Part shown: piece after piece, positions 7,307 through 16,058 of the stretch | Position numbering within the stretch: position 1 is the first letter of the stretch | Layout: every line of letters starts with the position of its first letter | From: an uncultured Alloprevotella sp. | GTDB lineage: Bacteria > Bacteroidota > Bacteroidia > Bacteroidales > Bacteroidaceae | Length of the DNA: 64,000 nucleotides | Assembly (NCBI GenBank): GCA_944320745.1 | Contig: CALUIN010000043.1 | Coordinates: forward strand, 1-64,000 | Direction: 5' to 3' | Program-made: the position numbers and the translations under genes | The notes under the pieces: generated by a model | Told to the model about the DNA's origin: nothing | The model's input: only the letters and a program-made list of their open reading frames with translations | Databases searched by the model: none

Positions 7307-8217
7307 GATGTGCGGTTGAAATTCAAGGATTGACCAAGCGATATGGGAAACTTGTGGCGCTCGACCATGTGAGTTTTTCTGTGCCCGAAGGCACACTGTT
7401 CGGCCTCATCGGGCCGGACGGGGCAGGCAAGACCACCCTATACCAGATACTGACCACACTGCTCGGTCCCGACGAGGGGAGCGCTACCGTGGCAGGCTGG
7501 GATGTGGTGAAGGATTACAAAAAATTGCGTGCTGAGATTGGCTACATGCCGGAGCGGTTTTCCCTCTATCCCGACCTAACGGTGAACGAAAACCTGCAGT
7601 TCTTTGCTTCTTTGTTCGGCGTGGACGTAAAGGACAACTTCGACTTGATAGCCCCGATATTCGACCAGCTGAAGAATTTTCCCAATCGCAGGGCCGGAGC
7701 TTTGTCCGGCGGAATGAAGCAGAAATTGGCCCTGGGGTGTGCGCTGATACACCGCCCTAAAGTGTTGCTTCTGGACGAGCCCACTACCGGAGTTGATGCC
7801 GTGTCGCGCGGTGAGTTTTGGGATATGCTGGCCACGCTGAAAGAAAACGGCATCACTATCCTTGTCTCCACGTCCTATATGGACGAGGCAGAGCGCTGCG
7901 AGCGTATCGCACTGATAAACAAGGGAAAGATACTGGATGTAAACGCACCCGGCAGACTGATTGAGGGACTGGACCAGAACCTTTATAATGCGTCGGCGAA
8001 AGAAATGTATCCGCTCCTGGAAGCCCTGCGTTCGCTTCCGGATGTAAGGGATTGTTACACGTTTGGCGCTACGTTGCATGTCGTAACCGATGACGGCTTC
8101 GATCTGGACGCTGCCATGTGCAGACTGCGGCAGGGCGGTTTGGACGACGTCCGGATCTGGCCCGCCAAAGGAAATGTTGAAGATTTGTTCATCCAGTTGG
8201 CTAAGAATGATGGATAA
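7303..8217 (+). CDS. ABC transporter ATP-binding protein (YbhF N-half-like)
   Basis: A 304-residue ATPase with Walker A GPDGAGKTT (about residues 39-47), Q-loop region YMPERFSLY, complete signature LSGGMKQKL (about 138), Walker B VLLLDEPTTGVD and the switch region. The unusual GPDGAG Walker A is also seen in the N-terminal half of YbhF-type double ATPases. A C-terminal extension of about 80 residues follows the nucleotide-binding domain, as in ABC-2 exporter ATPases. It overlaps the second ATPase gene by 8 bases. The two presumably form a heterodimer powering the two permeases; in Escherichia coli the equivalent subunits are fused as YbhF. Confidence 0.9.
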   Translation: MRCAVEIQGLTKRYGKLVALDHVSFSVPEGTLFGLIGPDGAGKTTLYQILTTLLGPDEGSATVAGWDVVKDYKKLRAEIGYMPERFSLYPDLTVNENLQFFASLFGVDVKDNFDLIAPIFDQLKNFPNRRAGALSGGMKQKLALGCALIHRPKVLLLDEPTTGVDAVSRGEFWDMLATLKENGITILVSTSYMDEAERCERIALINKGKILDVNAPGRLIEGLDQNLYNASAKEMYPLLEALRSLPDVRDCYTFGATLHVVTDDGFDLDAAMCRLRQGGLDDVRIWPAKGNVEDLFIQLAKNDG

Positions 8218-8953
8218 GGAAATAGTCATATCGGTGAAAGAGCTCACCAAGGAATTCGGGAGTTTCACTGCCGTGGACCACATCACGCTGCAAGTTCGCC
8301 GGGGCGAGATTTTCGGATTTCTGGGGGCAAACGGTGCTGGCAAGACTACGGCCATGCGCATGCTCTGCGGTCTGAGTTTCCCCACATCCGGCTCAGGGAC
8401 GGTGGCCGGGTATGACATTTACCGCCAGGCGGAGGAAATCAAGCGGCACATCGGCTATATGAGCCAGAAGTTTTCGCTCTACGAGAATCTGACGGTATGG
8501 GAAAACCTCAACCTCTTCGCCACCATCTACGGCATGAACGCAAAGAGTATCAGGGAAAAGGCCGATGCCGCATTCCGGGCACTCGGTATGGAAAGTATGC
8601 GGCACGTGCTGGTAAGGGAAATCCCCCTCGGATGGAAGCAGAAACTGGCGTTTACTGCCGCCACCCTGCACTCACCGGAAGTCGTCTTTCTGGACGAACC
8701 GACCGGAGGCGTTGATCCCGCCACCCGCCGCAAGTTTTGGGAAATGATTTATCGGTCATCGGCGGAAGGCATGACGGTATTCGTGACGACCCACTATCTG
8801 GACGAGGCCGAGTATTGCCACCGCGTCTCCATCATGGTGGACGGACAAATCAAGGCATTGGATAGTCCCGAAGGATTGAAACGGCAATATCATGCTGAGA
8901 CAATGGATGAAGTGTTCCGCACCGTGGCGAAAGATGCAAAAAGAGGGGATTGA
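8210..8953 (+). CDS. ABC transporter ATP-binding protein (YbhF C-half-like), degenerate signature
   Basis: A 247-residue ATPase with Walker A GANGAGKTT (about residues 40-48), Q-loop region YMSQKFSLYENLTV, and Walker B VVFLDEPTGGVDP. The ABC signature is altered: where LSGGQ is expected the sequence reads PLGWKQ. The same LGW variant is known in the C-terminal ATPase of YbhF/RbbA proteins, so asymmetry between the two ATP sites is likely. ATG 8210 is chosen (ATG 8207 precedes it directly). The stop lies next to the start region of the first permease gene. It should pair with the ATPase encoded just upstream. Confidence 0.9.
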   Translation: MDKEIVISVKELTKEFGSFTAVDHITLQVRRGEIFGFLGANGAGKTTAMRMLCGLSFPTSGSGTVAGYDIYRQAEEIKRHIGYMSQKFSLYENLTVWENLNLFATIYGMNAKSIREKADAAFRALGMESMRHVLVREIPLGWKQKLAFTAATLHSPEVVFLDEPTGGVDPATRRKFWEMIYRSSAEGMTVFVTTHYLDEAEYCHRVSIMVDGQIKALDSPEGLKRQYHAETMDEVFRTVAKDAKRGD

Positions 8954-8979
8954 ATACCCTCACCCTAAAAGCGTATGTT

Positions 8980-10026
8980 ATGTCAATATTCCAGTCTCTC
9001 ATAAAGAAAGAGGTGCTGCACCTCGTGCGCGACTTCCGCACGGTAACGGTAGTGCTGGTCATGCCGGTCGTGCTACTGTCGCTTTTCGGTTTTGCCATAT
9101 CTACCGAGGTCAACAATGTAAGGATTGTTGCCGTGGTGGAGCAGCATACGGACGAAACCGTACAAATTATTGACCGCCTCCGCAGCAATGCTTACTTCAC
9201 GTTTGAAGGCATCGTGCCTTTTCGCGACGTGGACGGCTTGCTGCGAAAAGGCCGGGTGGATGCAGCTGTCGTATTCCGCACGGAAGACGGAAGGCTGCAG
9301 CATCAGATTTTAGCGGACGCATCCAATACCAATATGGCGCAGACATCCACGGCTTACTTGGAGAGTGCCATCAGTTACGGGACAGGTCCCGCAGTCGTGA
9401 GCCATACGCTCTACAACCCGCAGTTGAAAAGCGCGTACAATTTCGTGCCGGGCATTATGGGCATGATTTTCATCTTGATTTGCGCCATGATGACCTCCGT
9501 GTCCATTGTCAACGAGAAGGAAAGCGGTACGATGAACCTGCTGCTGGTGTCGCCGGTCCGCCCCCGGACGATTATACTCAGTAAACTGGTGCCTTACTTT
9601 CTGCTGTCGTGCGTTATCCTGACGCTGGTGTTGGTGTTGAGTTACACCGTGTTGGGGCTGCCCTTCTCTTTCAGCGTGATTCATGTGATATGGGTCACCA
9701 TTCTCTATGTGATTCTCGCTCTTGGCTTGGGACTGCTCATCTCCACCCTCGTTTCTACACAGGTAGCTGCCCTGCTTGTTTCGGGTGTGATGTTCATGAT
9801 TCCCGTAGTTCTGCTGTCCGGCATGATATTCCCGGTGGAGAATATGCCGCCCGTCCTGCAATGGCTCACGTGTGCCATTCCTGCCCGTTGGTATATCTCA
9901 GCCATGCGCGTGCTGATGGTCCAGCAACTACCGGTCAGCTATGTGCTGACGGAAGTCTTGATCCTGGCAGGCATGACATTGCTTGTTTTGGCATTGGCCA
10001 TCAGGAAGTTCAACGCTAAAAGATAA
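8980..10026 (+). CDS. ABC-2 type permease (YbhS/YbhR-like), first copy
   Basis: A 348-residue inner-membrane protein with one N-terminal helix (about residues 23-40, VVLVMPVVLLSLFGFA), a large periplasmic loop, and five C-terminal helices from about residue 165 (FVPGIMGMIFILICAMM onward). NEKESGTMNLLLVSPVRP is the conserved coupling region of ABC-2 drug exporters. ATG 8980 is preferred; TTG 8950, overlapping the previous stop, would add 10 residues. It works with the second permease as a heterodimeric translocation path. Confidence 0.88.
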   Translation: MSIFQSLIKKEVLHLVRDFRTVTVVLVMPVVLLSLFGFAISTEVNNVRIVAVVEQHTDETVQIIDRLRSNAYFTFEGIVPFRDVDGLLRKGRVDAAVVFRTEDGRLQHQILADASNTNMAQTSTAYLESAISYGTGPAVVSHTLYNPQLKSAYNFVPGIMGMIFILICAMMTSVSIVNEKESGTMNLLLVSPVRPRTIILSKLVPYFLLSCVILTLVLVLSYTVLGLPFSFSVIHVIWVTILYVILALGLGLLISTLVSTQVAALLVSGVMFMIPVVLLSGMIFPVENMPPVLQWLTCAIPARWYISAMRVLMVQQLPVSYVLTEVLILAGMTLLVLALAIRKFNAKR

Positions 10027-10033
10027 AGAATGT

Positions 10034-11143
10034 ATGAACGCGAACATCTTGAAGATACTGCTTAAGAAAGAGGTAGCCCTAATCAGGCGGAATTCGATTA
10101 TTCCACGACTGATCGTAGGTATGCCCATTTTGGTGATGTTGATTGTCCCTCTTGTGACGACGCTCGATGTAAAGAACGTGGGCGTGGCCGTGGTGGATAA
10201 TGACCGGACGGAATTGTCGTGGCGGATGGTCACAGACATGGACGCTTCGGAATACCTGTCCGTAACCGGTTGCTATTTCAGCTACAACGCGGCGTTCCGG
10301 CAAATAGAAAAGGGCAAGGCGGACGTCATAGTCACTATTCCGCAGGATTTTCAGAAAGACTTGGAGGGTGGCGGGAAGCCTGAACTGAACCTGAAAGCCA
10401 ACGGGGTGAACGCTACCAAAGGCACGCTGGGCGCCCAATATGTCACCCGGTCTATGGCAAATACGGCGACACGTTGGCTGGCAGAGCAAGGCATCAGCTT
10501 GCCGTTATCGGAACCGGCTTCCGTGAATCTGTATAACCCCACGCTTGACTTCCGCAACTACATGATACCAGCCCTCATGGTAGTGCTGCTCATTATTATC
10601 TGCGGCTTCCTGCCCACCCTCAACCTGGTCAGTGAGAAAGAAACCGGTACCATTGAGGCGATGAACGTCACGCCCGTCGGGCGCCTGGAGTTCGTCTTGT
10701 CCAAACTGATACCTTATTGGGTGGTGGGGATTCTGGTTGTAACGGTGGGTATATTGATTGGCTGGTTGGTGTATGGGCTGGTGCCGGAAGGTCGCGTAGC
10801 CTGCATCTATTTGGCTGCTATTCTGTTCAGCCTGGTCATGTCAGGATTGGGCGTGTTCATCGCCAACTTGTCGTCCACCGTCCTGCAAAGCATTTTCATG
10901 ACATTTGCTTTCATCATCGTGTTCCAGTTGATGAGCGGTCTGTTTACCCCGATAGCCTCCATGCCTCAGTGGGCACAATGTATCACTTATGCCATCCCCC
11001 CGCGCTACTTCATCGAAATCATGCGCTCGGTCTATCTGAAAGGGGCTACTATGACCGACCTATGGGAGCAATATGCCGCCTTGTCAGGATTTGCAATACT
11101 GCTCTGCATGGTGGCCGCCCTGACCTACAGGAAGAGAGTATGA
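10034..11143 (+). CDS. ABC-2 type permease (YbhS/YbhR-like), second copy
   Basis: A 369-residue paralogue of the preceding permease with the same layout: N-terminal helix (IVGMPILVMLIVPLVTTL), periplasmic loop, NEKETGTIEAMNVTPVG coupling region and C-terminal helices. The start at ATG 10034 lies 7 bases after the previous stop. It is the last gene of the exporter operon; no clear terminator follows. The two permeases differ enough to be complementary subunits rather than a recent duplication. Confidence 0.88.
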   Translation: MNANILKILLKKEVALIRRNSIIPRLIVGMPILVMLIVPLVTTLDVKNVGVAVVDNDRTELSWRMVTDMDASEYLSVTGCYFSYNAAFRQIEKGKADVIVTIPQDFQKDLEGGGKPELNLKANGVNATKGTLGAQYVTRSMANTATRWLAEQGISLPLSEPASVNLYNPTLDFRNYMIPALMVVLLIIICGFLPTLNLVSEKETGTIEAMNVTPVGRLEFVLSKLIPYWVVGILVVTVGILIGWLVYGLVPEGRVACIYLAAILFSLVMSGLGVFIANLSSTVLQSIFMTFAFIIVFQLMSGLFTPIASMPQWAQCITYAIPPRYFIEIMRSVYLKGATMTDLWEQYAALSGFAILLCMVAALTYRKRV

Positions 11144-11257
11144 TCGCCCCATTCAGGGAGCACCGAAGGGGATAGTTTGCCATCGGCGTCGTGGCAAGAC
11201 TTCCCAGTCTGTCGGCTACATGTATCCCTGCGCGACCATCGTGTGGTGGAGGAACTT

Positions 11258-11734
11258 TCATTCTTCTTCAGACGAAATGGTTACGGTTCTTTTTCCCGTT
11301 CCGCCGAGCAAGTCGAGCATCTCCCCGCGTGTGTTGATTCCGTTTACCCGGCCTATGCGTGTGAAGTTCCACGAGTTGGTGTCATAGTAGATGACGAGGT
11401 TGTTTCCCAAATAAAGAATGATGTCGCCCGGCCGCGTAGTGGTCTGGCGGTCTGTGCGTGGCAGGCTGAAGCCGAGCGGTCCTACTTTTTCCATGTCGCC
11501 GTAGTCGTTCATTTCTACGGTGATGCTTCCTTTCGAGAGCCGATCTTTCAGCGCTTGGGCCGAGGCATTGTTTTCCAGTGTTGCGGTAAAAGTTTTGCCG
11601 CCCTTGATCGTTAGTCGGATGGTGTTGCTTTCCATGTTTATCATGTTTTGATTGTCCGGAACTTTCTGCAGCGCCCTTGCTGTCAGCGTAAATGCTGACA
11701 GCAATAGGGTCATAGCTATAATCAGTCTGTTCAT
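11258..11734 (-). CDS. Secreted cyclophilin-like fold protein
   Basis: A 158-residue protein with a signal peptide (MNRLIIAMTLLLSAFTLTARA). The body matches the cyclophilin-like fold family: IRLTIKGGKTFTATLENN, ALKDRLSKGSITVEMNDYG, EKVGPLGFSLP, PGDIILYLGNNLVIYYDTNSW and TRIGRVNG. These proteins lack the prolyl isomerase active site and have no proven role; in Bacteroidota they are often secreted. The gene begins 6 bases after the monooxygenase-domain lipoprotein gene and is probably co-transcribed with it. Confidence 0.8.
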   Translation of the reverse strand: MNRLIIAMTLLLSAFTLTARALQKVPDNQNMINMESNTIRLTIKGGKTFTATLENNASAQALKDRLSKGSITVEMNDYGDMEKVGPLGFSLPRTDRQTTTRPGDIILYLGNNLVIYYDTNSWNFTRIGRVNGINTRGEMLDLLGGTGKRTVTISSEEE

Positions 11735-11740
11735 ACTGTG

Positions 11741-12202
11741 TCACTCCATAAAGTTGCAGATCCGGTTTGAGGGGTTGAGCGGTGTCTGGTCTGTCAATTC
11801 CAGCGACTTGACCATGTGCAGTGTTCCTTGCTTGTATTTTCGGAAATGCGTGGAGGCGATGTGCTTGCGGTAAGCCTCGCGGCTCGCGTATGTTTCTATT
11901 ATGGTGATTCTGCAGGGATTCTCCTTTTCGCTCACCGCATACATGGTCAGCACGCCCGGTTCGGTGCGCAAGGAGATTTCGCCTACTTCTGTGGCGTATT
12001 TCTTATACGCTTCGAGGTATTGCGGATAGATTTCGATCTTCGACAGGCGCACGATGCCGTCTGTATCCATCGCCTCTTTGGCGCACATGCCGGGATGCTC
12101 GGATTGTTGCAGCCCCCGCGCTGCCCTGCCGCAGGCAAGCAATCCGCCCAGAAGCAATGCAGCCGATATGCCCCGCGCTATGCCGATCTTTTTTATAGCC
12201 AT
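11741..12202 (-). CDS. Antibiotic biosynthesis monooxygenase-domain (quinol monooxygenase-like) lipoprotein
   Basis: A 153-residue protein. The N-terminus ends in LLLGGLLAC, a lipobox. From about residue 51 an ABM-type ferredoxin-like domain follows: VRLSKIEIYPQYLEAYKKYA, LRTEPGVLTMYAV, RITIIETYASREAYRKHIAS, HFRKYKQGT. Such domains are found in YgiN-type quinol monooxygenases and in heme-degrading proteins; the export signal suggests a periplasmic or membrane-attached version. A -7-like TACCTTTG lies at 12235-12228. First gene of a pair with the cyclophilin-like protein. Confidence 0.78.
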   Translation of the reverse strand: MAIKKIGIARGISAALLLGGLLACGRAARGLQQSEHPGMCAKEAMDTDGIVRLSKIEIYPQYLEAYKKYATEVGEISLRTEPGVLTMYAVSEKENPCRITIIETYASREAYRKHIASTHFRKYKQGTLHMVKSLELTDQTPLNPSNRICNFME

Positions 12203-12350
12203 AAATTTTGTCTTTCTGATTCTGATGCAAAGGTAGCACTGCGTTGCTGGAAAGCACCTACCCGGATTCCGTGCGGTTGTAACGATCTTACAGAATTTGC
12301 GCTCCGATGGAGTGGGGGCAAATCCATTAATAGCTGCATCGGCGGGCCGC

Positions 12351-12557
12351 TTAATGCCCCGCCGATGTTGAAAACAAGTTTATTACCACGACTCCGCCGA
12401 GAATCATGCAGATGCCGATAATAGCCGGCGCATCAAGGTGTTGCTTGAACACCAGCCAGCCGACTAGCGCCACCAACACGATGCCTGCTCCTGACCAAAC
12501 AGCGTAGGCAATGCCCAGTGGAATGCTCCGCAGGACTATGCTGAGAAAATAAAACGC
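12351..12557 (-). pseudogene. Small multidrug resistance (SMR) exporter remnant
   Basis: After TGA at 12560-12558 the minus strand reads 68 codons to TAA at 12353-12351: AFYFLSIVLRSIPLGIAYAV, WSGAGIVLVALVGWLVF and AIIGICMILGGVVVINLFS. This is the C-terminal two-thirds of an EmrE/QacE-type SMR protein (normally about 105-110 residues), covering helices 2-4. Helix 1 with the essential membrane glutamate is missing and no start codon is placed correctly, so this is a dead remnant. Bases 12203-12350 beside it hold nothing else I can name. Confidence 0.8.
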
Positions 12558-12601
12558 TCATACGTTGGTTTGTTAAGTGTTGCAAATATGCGGGGGATTC
12601 T

Positions 12602-13144
12602 TCAGATTCCGAACGCCGCATCATACTCCACCTCTCCCTTGACGCCCTGTAGTCCGCCAGGCAGCAGTTCGATGGCCATACAGCAATCGGCAGGTGCCTC
12701 AAAAGGGAAGTGGATGCCCTGCGGTCCCGCTGGCTGATAGCCGAAACGACGGTAATATTCCGGATACCCTAACAGCACCGCCGATCCGTAACCCAACGCC
12801 GCAGCGCGTCGATGGGCTTCGCGGATTAATGCGCTTCCTACGCCCAGCCGTTGCCACGAAGGCGCCACGCAGAGAGGGGCCACAGCCAGCGAGGGGGAAG
12901 CCGATGCAGCGTCTCTGATAATACGTATGCGCGTGAGCAGTATGTGTCCGACAAGTTCGCCGGGCCCGATTTCCGCCACCAATGAAAGTTCCGGGATGAA
13001 GGACGGTGATTGACGCAAGCGTTCCACCAAATCCTGTTCGCCGTGATCGCTCTCCTCCACCGTCGCAAAAGCCGCCCGTATCAGTTCATAGACTGTGGCG
13101 CGATCTTGCGCCAATTCCTGCCGGATGGTGATAGTTGTATTCAT
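12602..13144 (-). CDS. GNAT family N-acetyltransferase (YhbS-like)
   Basis: A 180-residue acetyltransferase. Visible GNAT elements are the N-terminal IRQELAQDRATVYELIRAAF, the beta4 strand SLAVAPLCVAPSWQRLGVGS with the acetyl-CoA pyrophosphate loop QRLGVG (about residues 108-113), and LGYPEYYRRFGYQPA, a signature of the YhbS group. The C-terminal part (GIHFPFEAP, GVKGEVEYDAAFG) also fits that group. ATG 13144 gives the family's usual N-terminus. Substrate unknown. It lies downstream of the phosphopantetheinyl transferase on the same strand. Confidence 0.88.
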   Translation of the reverse strand: MNTTITIRQELAQDRATVYELIRAAFATVEESDHGEQDLVERLRQSPSFIPELSLVAEIGPGELVGHILLTRIRIIRDAASASPSLAVAPLCVAPSWQRLGVGSALIREAHRRAAALGYGSAVLLGYPEYYRRFGYQPAGPQGIHFPFEAPADCCMAIELLPGGLQGVKGEVEYDAAFGI

Positions 13145-13199
13145 ATTGCGGGGGGAGGGGATTTTGAGGGCGAAGGTATGGTATAGCGTCATGCCTATG

Positions 13200-13886
13200 C
13201 TATCTTCCCATAGTGTTTCCTTCACGCTTTCGTGCGGCGTTTTCGAAGGGGGCGCATGAGGAGCAAACAGTCAGCACAAAATCCTCGAAAAAAATGAAAC
13301 GGACGGAGTAGGTGAACAGTCCGTCGGGATGCATGGCGCTTAGGGCGTTCTCTCCCTTTCCAATTAAGCTGATTTCGTCCTTGAATTGCAGGCCGGGCTT
13401 ATCGGCAAGTTTATACACTGCCTCCTTGGCGCTCCAAAGCATTGTAGCCCAACGTTCTTGATTTATACCAGTGGAAGTGAGGAACTCTTCTTCCTGGGCA
13501 AATCTGTTTCTTAGCCGGAATGCTTTGGGGGAGAAGGTTTCTATATCCACGCTGGCCAGCTTGCGGGAAAGGAGTAGGCAAACGTATGGTAGGGAGTGGG
13601 ATATGCTGACCTGCGTGTGCCTGGCCTTAAAAAGATAGGGGCGGCCAGAGGGCTTATATAATATGGTGGCTATCGGCGCTTCATGCCTGTAGAACAGGAC
13701 CCTCGTGGCCAGCCATTCTTTTCTTCTTTTCTCTGATTTGTAATTTGAAACCTTTTCAACAAATGTTCGACGGTCAGGCAGTTGGGCCAGTAACTCTTCC
13801 TCACTCTCTTCGATGCGCCAAAGGTAAAGCTCGACGCCAAGTTCATTTCCCAGCTGCAGGAGGCGTTTACTTGTTATCTCCGGCAT
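13200..13886 (-). CDS. 4'-phosphopantetheinyl transferase superfamily protein
   Basis: A 228-residue Sfp-type enzyme that would move phosphopantetheine from CoA onto a carrier-protein serine. Magnesium and CoA motifs are visible: ASVDIETFSPKAFRLRNRF (about residues 111-129, with the D-x-E pair) and WSAKEAVYKLADKPG (about 149-163). HTQVSISHSLPYV carries the conserved SxSHS segment. The length matches Sfp-like rather than the short AcpS type. The start overlaps the end of gldE by 20 bases, so the two are probably co-transcribed. Confidence 0.88.
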   Translation of the reverse strand: MPEITSKRLLQLGNELGVELYLWRIEESEEELLAQLPDRRTFVEKVSNYKSEKRRKEWLATRVLFYRHEAPIATILYKPSGRPYLFKARHTQVSISHSLPYVCLLLSRKLASVDIETFSPKAFRLRNRFAQEEEFLTSTGINQERWATMLWSAKEAVYKLADKPGLQFKDEISLIGKGENALSAMHPDGLFTYSVRFIFFEDFVLTVCSSCAPFENAARKREGNTMGR

Positions 13887-15132
13887 CGTCAGCTTTAGTA
13901 ATCGTGACCTTGATTTTGCTGATCCGGCGCTTGTCGAGGGCTAAGACTTCAAAGGATAGTTGCCTGCAGGAAATCTTCTGGTGCTTTTGCGGAAATTCGT
14001 CCATGAGCTCCAGCACGAATCCGGCAAGGGTTTCAGCTTCGCCCACCTCGTCCTGGAAATCCTCCTCCTTCAGATTAACCGTTTCAAAGAAATCGGCAAT
14101 AGGTGTTTTCCCTTCAAAGATGTAGTGCGTATCGTCGAGCTGTATGTAGGTCTTTTCTTCCTCGTCGAACTCATCATTGATTTCTCCGACAATCTCTTCC
14201 AGAATGTCTTCCATCGTGATGATGCCTGAGAAACTTCCGTATTCATCGACGACTATGGCAATGTGCACCTTGCTCTTTTGAAATTCGCGGAGAAGGTCGT
14301 CAATCATTTTACTCTCCGGGACGAAGAATGCCGGGCGGATGAGCTGGCGCCAATTGAAGTCGCTTTTCTCATTGCGGTAAGGCAGCAAATCCTTGGCATA
14401 GAGAATGCCCTTTACCTTATCCTGCATTTCATCGGTTACAGGGACACGCGAGAAATTATTTTGCACGACGCAATCCATCACCTCTTCATAGGTGTCGTGT
14501 ACGTCGATGGCTACAACGTCCAAGCGGGGCGTCATGATTTCACTGACTGTCTCTTCCCCAAAATGGAGCACGCCGTTAAGAATATCCTTCTCTTCCTTCG
14601 TATTCTGCATTTCGAGTGCCTGCTCCAGTCCTTCAAAGCTGAATGCGTCGTTTCCTTCGGCGGCGGACGTAGTCTTGTTTTCTTTCAACAGTGGGATTAT
14701 GATTTTGACCAATCCCTTGGTGAAGCGCGCAGACCTTTTCAATACCGAGAAATGCGAGGACATTGTGGCCGATTGCGCTACGACGGTGATGATGAAAGCG
14801 ATGAGAACGGCAATCACTGCGCAGATGCCGATCGTAATGGGGGAGTGATGATAGAGATAGAGCACAAGTGCAATAGAGAAGGCCAAAATCAGACATACCA
14901 GTGTCTGGAGCAAAAATATGGCCCGCTGGACCATTTGCGGCTTGCTTATCAGCCAAAGCAAATTGTCCCGGACCTTCTGGCTATTAATTTCTTTTAGCTT
15001 CTCAAAAGTTTCTTGGGTCGGCCGGCAGGATGCGAAAGCTGCCTCTATGACTGCAAAAAAAAGGAAAAGTATAAAACTTATTAAGCCGAGTGTGCAGCTT
15101 GTAATGAATAAGGCGTAACTATTTGGGTCCAT
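13867..15132 (-). CDS. gldE: Gliding motility-associated protein GldE (CNNM/CorC-type)
   Basis: A 421-residue membrane protein: a DUF21 transmembrane domain (three to four helices in residues 1-165), two CBS domains (about 200-320, including EIMTPRLDVVAIDV and HIAIVVDEYGSFSGIITMED), and a C-terminal CorC_HlyC domain (about 340-412). Within Bacteroidota this architecture beside ssb is GldE, which is retained also in non-gliding species. Family relatives are linked to Mg2+/Co2+ transport. The ssb gene lies immediately upstream on the same strand. Confidence 0.88.
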   Translation of the reverse strand: MDPNSYALFITSCTLGLISFILFLFFAVIEAAFASCRPTQETFEKLKEINSQKVRDNLLWLISKPQMVQRAIFLLQTLVCLILAFSIALVLYLYHHSPITIGICAVIAVLIAFIITVVAQSATMSSHFSVLKRSARFTKGLVKIIIPLLKENKTTSAAEGNDAFSFEGLEQALEMQNTKEEKDILNGVLHFGEETVSEIMTPRLDVVAIDVHDTYEEVMDCVVQNNFSRVPVTDEMQDKVKGILYAKDLLPYRNEKSDFNWRQLIRPAFFVPESKMIDDLLREFQKSKVHIAIVVDEYGSFSGIITMEDILEEIVGEINDEFDEEEKTYIQLDDTHYIFEGKTPIADFFETVNLKEEDFQDEVGEAETLAGFVLELMDEFPQKHQKISCRQLSFEVLALDKRRISKIKVTITKADDAGDNK

Positions 15133-15166
15133 TCAGTTTGAAGTGGGTGAAACAATCTGTGTTGGC

Positions 15167-15568
15167 TTATTGTTGCGGTTTGGAGCCATCGTTCTGAGGG
15201 TAACCCGCCGCGCCGTTATTGGCGGCCGAGGCGCTCCGGGGGGTGAGCATTTCCATGTGTTCTGCCCAAATCTCGGTAATGTAGCGAGTTTTCCCTTGCT
15301 TGTCTGTATAGCTTCGGGTCCGCAACTGCCCCTCTATGTATAGCTTGTCTCCTTTGTGGACGTATCGCTCCACAATTTCAGCAAGTCTGCGCCAAAGCAA
15401 TATGTTGTGCCATTCAGTCCGCTCGGGCACTTTCGCTCCGCTCGGCAGCGTGTAGCCCGGCGTGTTCGTCGCCAATACGAGCGACGCCGTGGCTACGCCG
15501 TTGTCTACGTAGCGTACGTCGGGCTCTTTGCCGACATTCCCGATGAGCATGACTTTATTTAGAGACAT
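15167..15568 (-). CDS. ssb: Single-stranded DNA-binding protein
   Basis: A 133-residue SSB: OB-fold in residues 1-105 (MSLNKVMLIGNVGKEPDVRY, WHNILLWRRLAEIVERYVHK, LYIEGQLRTRSY) and a short flexible tail. The tail ends GSKPQQ and lacks the acidic DDDIPF-type tip that recruits partners in many bacteria. ATG 15568 is chosen because it starts the OB-fold directly; the frame's extension upstream overlaps the DUF4293 gene and does not resemble SSB. Confidence 0.93.
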   Translation of the reverse strand: MSLNKVMLIGNVGKEPDVRYVDNGVATASLVLATNTPGYTLPSGAKVPERTEWHNILLWRRLAEIVERYVHKGDKLYIEGQLRTRSYTDKQGKTRYITEIWAEHMEMLTPRSASAANNGAAGYPQNDGSKPQQ

Positions 15569-15608
15569 GGCTAACCTCTTATTACTTGTTTCAGTATAAA
15601 CACAATTA

Positions 15609-16058
15609 TCAGCGGATTCTGTCTGCTGCGCGGACGAGTTCCTCATCCTTGCGGATGCCGCGGCGGGCAAGAACGCTGAGGACACAGGCTGCCAACGGAA
15701 GAAGCATCCCGTTGCTCCATTGGAGGCTGCACTGTTCCTGACTTGCAAAGGCAAGTCCGTAGGCAACCGCAACTATGCACCCTACGATAATTACCAGAAT
15801 TAGGTAGTTGACAAGAAAAATCTGCTTCTTACGGTCCTTGTAGCGAAGGATGGTCACGATAGCCAGAACGAACGCCAGCAGGAAGAATACAGCCACCCCC
15901 CACGGGCGGGTGATCACGCCGTTGGCGTCGTCCACAAAGGCCAGCGCAGTCATTGCTGCAGCCGACGACCCGCTAAAGAAAAAAAGCGGCAGACCTGCGG
16001 TGCCCAGAAGAATCACCCCTGCAAGAAGGAGGTAAAGGCTTTGGATGCGTTGAATCAT
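15609..16058 (-). CDS. DUF4293 family membrane protein
   Basis: A 149-residue protein with four predicted transmembrane segments. MIQRIQSLYLLLAGVILLG at the start and GIRKDEELVRAADRIR at the end are the family's hallmarks; it is confined to Bacteroidota and uncharacterised. Its ATG overlaps the stop of the omega gene (ATGA), which makes translational coupling likely. Confidence 0.88.
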   Translation of the reverse strand: MIQRIQSLYLLLAGVILLGTAGLPLFFFSGSSAAAMTALAFVDDANGVITRPWGVAVFFLLAFVLAIVTILRYKDRKKQIFLVNYLILVIIVGCIVAVAYGLAFASQEQCSLQWSNGMLLPLAACVLSVLARRGIRKDEELVRAADRIR

